39,632 bases of DNA, from contig JAFXDG010000078.1 of the NCBI GenBank assembly GCA_017521285.1, forward strand, positions 1 through 39,632. Direction: 5' to 3'. The stretch comes from Bacteroidaceae bacterium (GTDB taxonomy: Bacteria; Bacteroidota; Bacteroidia; Bacteroidales; Bacteroidaceae). Below are positions 34,116 to 39,632 of this stretch, piece after piece. Both the position numbers and the translations under genes were made by a program. Below the pieces are notes generated by a model. That model was not told where the DNA came from, made no database searches, and worked only from the letters and a program-made list of their open reading frames with translations. Numbering within the stretch: the stretch's first letter is position 1; every line of letters starts with the position of its first letter.

Positions 34116-34178
34116 ACACATCAATGGCAAAGTTTTTGATGGCCATAAGCATCCGTTGAAACACCAATTCAAATCAAC

Positions 34179-35075
34179 TTAAAGGACATTTGCGATTTCG
34201 TCTCTATTCAAAAATTTGAATATCGTATGAGGATACAGCTTATAATGTTTCCTATCCAATAAGAACGACGGATCAATGTTTTCCAAGAAATGCGTTTCAT
34301 CAAGTATCTCTCTAAAATAATAATGACCTTCCTTATTTTTGCCATATTTCGAAATGGCATCATAGAAAATCAAACAGAGTTCTTCGTTCGATAATTGAGC
34401 TTGAAGAAGGTTCAAATATCTGTCTCTCAATTTAATATCATTCTTGTTGTATTCATCGTCAATTACAAACTTAATTGTATTGAAGATATATCTATACATG
34501 TATCCAACATTACAATCGATAGACTCTATATAGCTTTCATATTCTGCTGCCAACAATCCTTGTAACTGTTCAATGGAAGCAATGTTGGCACTAACAGGAA
34601 CAAATGAAGATGTAAATTCGGCCAGATTGTTATCCGAGTTGAGATGAGTTCTATACGAGTCCCTGAAGTTATTGTAATACTCAATCAGGTTCCTAGCATT
34701 AGTATGATTATAGTTTGAGCCAATATTTGCATTTACGGTATCCTGTACCTGTTTGAGCATTCCTAGAATGTTGAAATAGGTGGTTTCAAAACGCGCTTTA
34801 TCACTTTGCTCTTTGGTTACGCGGAGTTGTTCTCTTTGCTCCCTGAATGTAATGAATAAGAATAATGTGGCAGTAAAAGTAAATATAATTCCTATAGTGC
34901 CCCACAAGAAATCACCTATATTGTCAGATAATTGTTCATACACATTTTTACTAACAAATGCCCAAGAATAATCATGTAACTGCCATTGTTTAAAAACAAT
35001 ATATGTATAGAAACCCCAAAGTGCAACTCCTATAATAATACTTGCTAATGCAGTCTTTGTCAACAAATTTTTCAT
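34179..35075 (-). CDS. AbiC-like putative phage abortive infection membrane protein
   Basis: A 298-residue protein with two membrane helices (about residues 8-28 and 57-77), followed by a coiled-coil linker (TFREQREQLRVTKEQSDKA) and the motif RFETTYFNILGMLKQVQDTV, the recognisable core of the putative AbiC family (PF16872-type). The remainder is helical and cytoplasmic (YRYIFNTIKFVIDDEY, LLQAQLSNEELCLIFYDAI). AbiC proteins abort phage infection late in the cycle by an unresolved membrane-linked route. The gene starts 4 bp after the stop of the 334-residue gene upstream, so the two are one operon, and the partner may be a sensor or modulator. Confidence 0.75.
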   Translation of the reverse strand: MKNLLTKTALASIIIGVALWGFYTYIVFKQWQLHDYSWAFVSKNVYEQLSDNIGDFLWGTIGIIFTFTATLFLFITFREQREQLRVTKEQSDKARFETTYFNILGMLKQVQDTVNANIGSNYNHTNARNLIEYYNNFRDSYRTHLNSDNNLAEFTSSFVPVSANIASIEQLQGLLAAEYESYIESIDCNVGYMYRYIFNTIKFVIDDEYNKNDIKLRDRYLNLLQAQLSNEELCLIFYDAISKYGKNKEGHYYFREILDETHFLENIDPSFLLDRKHYKLYPHTIFKFLNRDEIANVL

Positions 35076-35079
35076 GTTT

Positions 35080-36084
35080 TTATCTTACATTGAATTGTTC
35101 TTGAATGAAACTAATCAACTCGTTGGCCTTACCGTCTACAAAAGAATATGTAGGATACCTGTTCGGTCCAAAAACCACATCGGTTGAAATATCCATACTC
35201 ATACCTAAAGATTGAACATCTTGTAATGAAAGTACTTTGTCTTGTCCATCTATTTTTACAGTTATCGCAATATCACTACAAGACAAGTCCTCCTCTATCA
35301 CATAGAGTGTATTAGCGTCATTTCTCTTATTTCTAATCCAATTGAGAAACTCGGAAATGCGCATATATTGATTAATTCCAACATTATATGTTACTGTCGT
35401 AGAGATACCTTCGTTGTTTATTGTATTACCAGATATTCTTGAAATACTAAGGTCGTCTTTGGTAACTTTACGCAATTCTATCTTTTTTGCTTCATATCGA
35501 AGTGTTTGCATCTTTCGTTGAACTAATGCATCTATTGATAGAGGAGCTATTCTTAGAGTATATAGTCCTTCACTTGGACTTGCTTGATAAAACTTAAGAA
35601 TCGCATTATTCAATACTGTCATAATTCCATAATTACTGATTTTTTCAATCAATAGAAAACCAACATTTGAATTCTCTGGAATATAGAACATGAAATAGAA
35701 TGGTTTCATTAACGCCTCTTCAGCACCTTTTTGAAATTTTAGCTCGCCTGTTGATATGTCAACCCCATCTTCTTGAGTACCATATTCCCCAGATTCAATT
35801 ATACCAGATAAGTAACGACCTCTTCGGTATAAATGATATGTGCCGTCAGGATTACGCGAAAGTCTATAAGCGTTACCTTGTTGCGCATTGGGTTCAGCAT
35901 CCGTATTAACTGGAACATATTGATCACCACGTGCCACATCTTGTTTCCACGATGTTATCATAGTGTCCATATACTCCAAAAAATCTTGTCCATTGTTAAA
36001 GTCTGATAGAACTTGTCTATCATTCTTATTTCCATATGTATGGATTGTAATTGCGTAAACCGCTAATGAAAATGTTTTAGCCAT
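35080..36084 (-). CDS. Unrecognised 334-residue protein cotranscribed with AbiC-like gene
   Basis: A soluble-looking protein without signal peptide or membrane helix, starting MAKTFSLAVYAITIHTYGNK at the ATG at 36084; the frame can be extended to a TTG at 36105, which is less likely. Blocks include YHLYRRGRYLSGIIESGEYG, PFYFMFYIPENSNVGFLLIE, a basic middle (QTLRYEAKKIELRKVTKDD) and a C-terminal PTYSFVDGKANELISFIQEQ. The opening beta-strand pattern (FSLAVYAITIH) and the FYFMFYIP and GFLLIEKI strands suggest a mixed alpha/beta enzyme or nucleic-acid-binding fold, but no catalytic motif stands out. It sits 4 bp from the AbiC-like gene, so it is a likely functional partner. Confidence 0.6.
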   Translation of the reverse strand: MAKTFSLAVYAITIHTYGNKNDRQVLSDFNNGQDFLEYMDTMITSWKQDVARGDQYVPVNTDAEPNAQQGNAYRLSRNPDGTYHLYRRGRYLSGIIESGEYGTQEDGVDISTGELKFQKGAEEALMKPFYFMFYIPENSNVGFLLIEKISNYGIMTVLNNAILKFYQASPSEGLYTLRIAPLSIDALVQRKMQTLRYEAKKIELRKVTKDDLSISRISGNTINNEGISTTVTYNVGINQYMRISEFLNWIRNKRNDANTLYVIEEDLSCSDIAITVKIDGQDKVLSLQDVQSLGMSMDISTDVVFGPNRYPTYSFVDGKANELISFIQEQFNVR

Positions 36085-36467
36085 AAAAATAAATTTTAAT
36101 CTCAACGCAGTATTGTTCTGCGCATCCCGTCATATTGAAAGAGAAAAGAACTGAGGGCTTGTTTCATCCCTCAGCCGGCCGATTCAGCCTTTGGTTATCT
36201 GTCTGATGTAGTGGTATATTGTTCTGATATCGTCTGAAACGGATATCATTTCCATTATATCTGGCTTGCCAACATATAACTACCCACCTACATAAAGTAG
36301 ATGCAATATTGAACATACAAACTTCGCAGAGTCTTCAAAGCTCTGCCCTTTCACTCTTTGAGCTAGTTGGGCAAACATTTGCCCAATCTAACATAAAATT
36401 TTTTTTGTTTTCATGTTTCAAACTTATTTATTTTTATTCCTGCAACCTATGTCCCGCAGTAAGGACT
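36085..36467. other. Spacer with hairpins and a 20-bp palindrome
   Basis: No protein gene is supported. It holds a hairpin CTGAGGG/CCCTCAG (36151-36174) in the leader of the 334-residue gene, an imperfect inverted repeat TGATATC/GATATCA (36225-36248) and the palindrome at 36367-36386. Confidence 0.5.
36367..36386. promoter_or_regulatory. Perfect 20-bp palindrome, operator-like
   Basis: TTGGGCAAA-CA-TTTGCCCAA has perfect 9-bp arms with a 2-bp centre, the shape of a dimeric repressor site. It lies about 280 bp upstream of the 334-aa/AbiC operon and about 80 bp beyond the 3' end of the deleted AlbA_2/HTH gene. No regulator can be assigned. Confidence 0.5.
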
Positions 36468-36989
36468 TCATGAATATCTCCTTCTACTGTCCGCCCATCC
36501 ACCCAGCTCTTGCTGTCTATCCAGAGACTTCAATCTATTTTCTGTAACAAAGGATACGGCTTTAATGTTAACATGTTTTTTGGAAGCTGCGTACATCATC
36601 CACGCCCCATCATTGTCTTTGCCTTCATGTTTCAGAACACCTTTCTTCTGCATTGTAGAGAGGTCGCGTTCGATGGTACGTTGGCTCACCGACAAAGTAT
36701 CCGACATTTGTCGGCCGGTGATTGTCGGAGATTCTTTGATGAGATTGAGGATTTTCTGCTGACGCTCAATGAGTTTCGTCTCCGACATGTCTCCGTCATG
36801 ATCTCCGACATTGGGAGTGTCGGTGGAAGCGAAGATGATCCCATCGTTATCTATACCGAAGAAAAGGGAGCCACCCAAGCCATTGGCAAAGGCGCTTACA
36901 CTCTTCAGCCAACTCTTAGGTTTCTTCTCTTCAAGCATCACCTTGAAGTCGTATGCAGTACATTCTGCTATCAAAGTATTTAATTCCAT
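36468..36989 (-). CDS. Internally deleted AlbA_2/HTH regulator (Schlafen-like N-term joined to winged HTH)
   Basis: A 173-residue protein. Residues 10-55 (DFKVMLEEKKPKSWLKSVSA, FANGLGGSLFFGIDNDG) match the AlbA_2/Schlafen-type N-terminal domain of a common Bacteroidales regulator, and residues 72-128 (RQQKILNLIKESPTITGRQM, SVSQRTIERDLSTMQKKGVL) are its C-terminal winged HTH. Full-length members have about 250-300 residues between these parts, so this gene looks like an in-frame internal deletion, or a minimal form. The last 45 residues (KHVNIKAVSFVTENRLKSLD, ending GGWADSRRRYS) are not from the usual family end. It diverges from the structured RNA and protease genes. Confidence 0.55.
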   Translation of the reverse strand: MELNTLIAECTAYDFKVMLEEKKPKSWLKSVSAFANGLGGSLFFGIDNDGIIFASTDTPNVGDHDGDMSETKLIERQQKILNLIKESPTITGRQMSDTLSVSQRTIERDLSTMQKKGVLKHEGKDNDGAWMMYAASKKHVNIKAVSFVTENRLKSLDRQQELGGWADSRRRYS

Positions 36990-37031
36990 TCTTATGACTT
37001 TCCTATAATAGGATTCCTATACATTACCTTG

Positions 37032-37039
37032 CAAAGGTA
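37032..37039 (-). promoter_or_regulatory. -7 promoter element for the AlbA_2/HTH gene
   Basis: On the minus strand this reads TACCTTTG, 43 bp before the ATG at 36989. The surrounding TTGCAAAGGTACA is a perfect inverted copy of the element at 37155-37167. Confidence 0.55.
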
Positions 37040-37155
37040 CACTTTTTTATTGAGAAGATGGCATAAAATCATTGTTTCGTACATAATTTAAGCAAATTTT
37101 ATCTAAAAACAAACCTATACAACACTAAAAGTTGCGATAATTGAAGTTTTTTATG

Positions 37156-37163
37156 TACCTTTG
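37156..37163 (+). promoter_or_regulatory. Promoter for the structured RNA
   Basis: TACCTTTG (-7) with TTG at 37132-37134 (-33), gap 21 bp, fits the Bacteroidetes consensus. The predicted 5' end is near 37170. Confidence 0.6.
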
Positions 37164-37169
37164 CAAAGC

Positions 37170-37353
37170 ATATTGGCGACATGCCATCTTTGCAAGACAT
37201 TTTGCTCACATCCTGCCAAATTACCACACCGAAAGGATTAAAGAGCAAACACCAATCATCGTGAAGTCGCGCCATAGGCGCAGACTTCCCCGTAGATGAT
37301 TGGAGGCTGTGGTAAGCCTGGCAGGATTATGGTGGCGGTCTGCGCCATTTTTT
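37170..37353 (+). ncRNA. Candidate rod-like structured RNA, about 184 nt
   Basis: Downstream of a good promoter, nested complementary segments fold into one long rod: GCCATC (37183-37188) with GGTGGC (37331-37336); ATCCTGCC (37210-37217) with GGCAGGAT (37320-37327); TTACCACA (37221-37228) with TGTGGTAA (37308-37315); CCAATCATC (37252-37260) with GATGATTGG (37295-37303); and an apical arm GAAGTCGCGCC (37263-37273) with GGCGC-a-GACTTC (37277-37288). A 23-nt bulge with a CCGAAAGG mini-hairpin opens the 5' side. The RNA ends in a terminator-like hairpin TGGCG/CGCCA followed by TTTTTT. That terminator loop (GTCTG) complements CAGAC in the apical arm. Overall length and rod shape recall 6S RNA, but no family is recognised; a leader of the protease gene is the alternative. 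Confidence 0.55.
37333..37353 (+). terminator. Intrinsic terminator ending the structured RNA
   Basis: A 5-bp stem TGGCG (37333-37337) with CGCCA (37343-37347), loop GTCTG, then six Ts (37348-37353). The stem competes with the 9-bp pairing of GGCGCAGAC (37277-37285) to GTCTGCGCC (37338-37346). Confidence 0.55.
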
Positions 37354-37406
37354 CGAAGAAAAGACACATAGTGATTTTAAGAATAGTTATGGTAAAAAAT
37401 AGAATT

Positions 37407-38534
37407 ATGAAGAATTTAAAGTTTATCCTGTGTGCGCTGCTTTTGAGTTGCGTATGTTGTGTTTGGGCTTCGGAGTATAGTGTCCGAAACTATTTGGATA
37501 ACCATAAAGGTAATTTGCATCCTGTTGAAGGTATATGGCAGAGTACGGATGGCTATAAATATGGCATTATTTCTAGTGGCTACAGAAATGGAATCAAAGT
37601 ATACAGCATGGAAATTTTAGCATCGCCTCATAAAGTCTTTAGGGTTGGGGAAAACAAAGGATATATCTCTGAAGGGAGCGCGACTGGTGTTTATTCTCTT
37701 GAATACAATGTCAAAGAGTGGTATGAGGATATATATGGGAATATCGATAGAATTACAAAAAGCTACTCGGAGAATCTTATATTAGCGCAAGAATCACCTA
37801 TTCTTATGACATTCCAACGGTTAGATGGCAAGACAATCTCTTTATATAAACTATATCCAAAAGACGAACCTAATCAATCTGGCAGTACAACTCAACAATC
37901 AAGTGGGAAAAGTTCTGGAACAGGCTTCTTTGTTAGCATTAACGACTACATCATCACAAATTACCATGTCGTAGATGGTGCAAGGAACATAAAGGTTACC
38001 AAAGTAAATGGGGATAGTTACAAGAAATATTCTGCAAAAGTAGAAGTCAGTGACAAACAGAATGATTTGGCTATAATAAAGATTACTGACCCATCTTTCT
38101 CTACAATTGGCACTTTGCCCTATGCTTTCAAATTCTCAGCTGCAAATGTCGGTGAGGATTGTTTTGTCTTAGGCTATCCATTAGTAAGTACTATGGGAAC
38201 AGATATAAAACTAACAAATGGAATAATAAGCTCAAGAACAGGGTTTAATGGAAGTGTTTCGGAATATCAGATGTCGGCTCCTGTTCAGCCAGGAAATAGC
38301 GGTGGCCCCTTATTTGATAAAAGTGGAAATGTGATAGGTGTCGTTTGTGCTAAACACGTGGGAGCTGAAAATGCGGGATATGCAGTAAAAGCAAGTTATA
38401 TCAGAAATCTTGTTGAACTTCTTCCCCAAAATATCACATTCCCACAAACAAATCAACTTGCAGGAAAAACTCTACCAAAGCAGGTGGAATTAGCAAGCAA
38501 GGCCGTATGTCTGATTATAGTAAATGGTGATTGA
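37407..38534 (+). CDS. Exported trypsin-like (S1C/HtrA-type) serine protease
   Basis: A 375-residue protein. The ATG at 37407 gives a signal peptide, MKNLKFILCALLLSCVCCVW followed by AS; frames from 37296 or 37389 would add residues coded inside the structured RNA or just after it. Residues 24-150 form an N-terminal beta-rich domain (EGIWQSTDGYKYGI) that I cannot name. The protease domain follows a Ser/Gln/Gly-rich linker: His187 in IITNYHVVDGA, Asp220 in DKQNDLAIIKI and Ser298 in QPGNSGGPLF form the triad. No PDZ domain follows, unlike classical DegP/HtrA. It should act in the periplasm or at the surface. The next gene starts 53 bp later; whether the two cooperate is unknown. Confidence 0.8.
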   Translation: MKNLKFILCALLLSCVCCVWASEYSVRNYLDNHKGNLHPVEGIWQSTDGYKYGIISSGYRNGIKVYSMEILASPHKVFRVGENKGYISEGSATGVYSLEYNVKEWYEDIYGNIDRITKSYSENLILAQESPILMTFQRLDGKTISLYKLYPKDEPNQSGSTTQQSSGKSSGTGFFVSINDYIITNYHVVDGARNIKVTKVNGDSYKKYSAKVEVSDKQNDLAIIKITDPSFSTIGTLPYAFKFSAANVGEDCFVLGYPLVSTMGTDIKLTNGIISSRTGFNGSVSEYQMSAPVQPGNSGGPLFDKSGNVIGVVCAKHVGAENAGYAVKASYIRNLVELLPQNITFPQTNQLAGKTLPKQVELASKAVCLIIVNGD

Positions 38535-38587
38535 TAATTTATATAAACCCAAAGATAGAAAATACTATTTATATTAAATATTAGAAT

Positions 38588-39226
38588 ATGGATTACGCAA
38601 CAGAAATAAGAGAGGCTTTTCAAAAGAAGTACGTAAAAGTGTTTCTAAAAGATTCCGATGATATTGAATTGGTCAAATCTACACTTGAGCAAATAAAATC
38701 GATTCACAAAGTGAATATTACGGAAAGCCAAAGTAGTCAAAACGATTCTTTAACACTAACTGTATATCCAAAGAAGATGTGTACAGCAGAATCAGTTGAA
38801 AAGGATATTAAGAAGTGCTTGTCCGGCATGGATTTAGGGAAATCCAATCTGGACGAAGTAGAGAAGACAAAGGTGCTTGGTAAATTAGACAGTTGTCCTG
38901 AAGCAAAAAGGCTATTTAATCAAGCTTTAGAGAAATGCAGCAGGGGTGGCCATGAAAGAAATGCCTTAGATGATATGCGATTGAGTTTGGAACTTTTCTT
39001 AAAGCAAAAATTAGGAAACAGCCAATCTTTGGAAAACCAAATTAAGAATATCGGTAAATATCAAAAGGAAAAGGGCCGCTCGGCAGAATTTACGAATATG
39101 TTTAAAAGCTTGCTCGATTACTATAGTAAATACCAAAATGAGCATGTTAAGCATAATGACAACGTAAACCAAGGTGAAATGGACTTCGTTATCAAACTAA
39201 CATCTGATTTTATAGATTGTTTTTAA
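38588..39226 (+). CDS. Unknown protein with HEPN-like C-terminal half
   Basis: A 212-residue soluble protein. The N-terminal 90 residues (MDYATEIREAFQKKYVKVFL, then VNITESQSSQNDSLTLTVYP) are predicted alpha/beta and unassigned. Residues about 110-212 are all-helical (PEAKRLFNQALEKCSRGGHE, ALDDMRLSLELFLKQKLG, SLLDYYSKYQNEHVKHNDNV, DFVIKLTSDFID) and resemble HEPN-type helical domains seen in abortive-infection and toxin proteins, where a polar N-x-H/K-H motif lies near the start of the last helix. A complete R-x4-6-H RNase motif is not certain. The low GC content and position in the island fit a defence effector or accessory gene. Function is inferred weakly. Confidence 0.55.
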   Translation: MDYATEIREAFQKKYVKVFLKDSDDIELVKSTLEQIKSIHKVNITESQSSQNDSLTLTVYPKKMCTAESVEKDIKKCLSGMDLGKSNLDEVEKTKVLGKLDSCPEAKRLFNQALEKCSRGGHERNALDDMRLSLELFLKQKLGNSQSLENQIKNIGKYQKEKGRSAEFTNMFKSLLDYYSKYQNEHVKHNDNVNQGEMDFVIKLTSDFIDCF

Positions 39227-39284
39227 CTCACAAAGATGCCAACTACAAGTACAGGCGAATCTTTGTTCAGACACAAAGCACCAA

Positions 39285-39317
39285 AGCCCCGCCTCATCGT
39301 GATGACGTGACGGGGCT
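39285..39317 (-). terminator. Hairpin downstream of the minus-strand membrane gene
   Basis: AGCCCCG (39285-39291) pairs with CGGGGCT (39311-39317), with a secondary TCATC/GATGA pairing inside. On the minus strand the stem is followed by TTTGG and TGCTTTG, a weak T tract. Confidence 0.45.
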
Positions 39318-39361
39318 GCTCAGTTATAGGAAGGTGGTGCTTGCCGCTCATGTCATTGAAT

Positions 39362-39632
39362 TCAGTGGAAATATACATAGAACGCGATCTCCATTACAAT
39401 CGTTATGATTGAAAGAAGTGATAGTGAGCCGACAATGTAGAACAGTTTCGTAGAAATCCAAACACCCTCGTTGTTCTTCACAATGTTGGAGAGTCTGTGA
39501 CTCTGCTTCTGCCATAGCGCTTCCTGCTGTTTGTATTGGTCGGCAAGCATCTGTTTCTCCTGTCCCAGCCATTGGGTATGGAGTCTGGAAGTCATGAGCT
39601 GCAGTATGGAAGTGTAGCGATGGAGTCTGGAA
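39362..39632 (-). CDS. C-terminal part of a coiled-coil membrane protein (cut by window edge)
   Basis: The minus-strand frame is open from the window end to the stop at 39362. An internal ATG at 39595 could give 77 residues, but the frame continues upstream without a stop (SRLHRYTSILQL), so the start probably lies outside. The visible part has a Gln-rich helical stretch (QWLGQEKQMLADQYKQQEAL) and one C-terminal membrane helix (STKLFYIVGSLSLLSIITIV). This resembles C-terminal tails of mobilisation or conjugation-associated membrane proteins in Bacteroidales, but no family can be named. Confidence 0.5.
   Translation of the reverse strand, partial: SRLHRYTSILQLMTSRLHTQWLGQEKQMLADQYKQQEALWQKQSHRLSNIVKNNEGVWISTKLFYIVGSLSLLSIITIVMEIAFYVYFH

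Noticed and set aside
37170-37353. Retron msr-msd RNA
   Set aside because: No reverse transcriptase gene is present nearby; the rod ends in a terminator.
1-39632. tRNA, rRNA or CRISPR genes anywhere in the window
   Set aside because: None could be found by eye on either strand.

Overview
The window looks like chromosomal DNA from a gut- or rumen-type Bacteroidales bacterium (Bacteroidaceae/Prevotellaceae). The evidence is the TAnnTTTG -7 promoter elements, the Bacteroidetes-type Rpb6/omega protein next to BamD and a DUF4293 protein, a DUF5103 protein, a BspA-like repeat protein, and many secreted glycoside hydrolases. The species cannot be fixed from sequence alone.

Layout. (1) 1-2289: a partial MacB/FtsX-type ABC permease on the minus strand. 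(2) 2504-4176: a tandem array of 21-bp near-palindromes, then a complete ISAs1-family insertion sequence with terminal inverted repeats and a 10-bp target duplication. (3) 4226-19079: a xylan/arabinoxylan-degrading enzyme cluster in three transcriptional blocks: two GH43 enzymes (minus), GH97-GH115-GH35-GH8 (plus), and a GH10-CBM6-CBM6 xylanase (minus, convergent). No SusC/SusD pair or sensor-regulator lies in the window. (4) 19251-27968: mostly housekeeping genes: a Gdx/SugE-like SMR exporter, a FetA/FetB-like ABC pair, an LruC/DUF4842-like lipoprotein, DUF5103, uvrB, and bamD-rpb6-DUF4293. (5) 28192-39632: an AT-rich accessory segment that looks like a defence island. It begins beside a truncated BspA-like gene. 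It then carries an AbiL/RloAB-like ATPase-TOPRIM pair, a four-gene operon encoding a STAS+GHKL-ATPase protein, a DUF4325 STAS-like protein and two small membrane proteins, an AbiC-like membrane protein with an unrecognised 334-aa partner, an internally deleted AlbA_2/HTH regulator, a structured RNA candidate, an exported trypsin-like protease, and a protein with a HEPN-like C-terminal half. Two short N-terminal stubs of Crp/Fnr-like regulators sit between these modules.

How it works together. The enzyme cluster supplies most activities needed to take glucuronoarabinoxylan apart: endo-xylanase (GH10), reducing-end xylose release (GH8), alpha-glucuronidase (GH115), arabinofuranosidase/xylosidase-type GH43s, and GH97 and GH35 for side-chain sugars. 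Between the divergent GH43 and GH97 blocks there is a plus-strand promoter followed about 160 bp later by a strong intrinsic terminator and then a second promoter, so a small RNA or attenuated leader is likely there.

The most interesting possibly undescribed items are the STAS/GHKL-DUF4325-membrane operon (31495-33782), the rod-like RNA at about 37170-37353 whose apical arm can pair with the loop of its own terminator hairpin, the small-RNA candidate at 8108-8297, and the two Crp-like stubs truncated at the same point. All functional statements are read from sequence and family memory; no searches were run.
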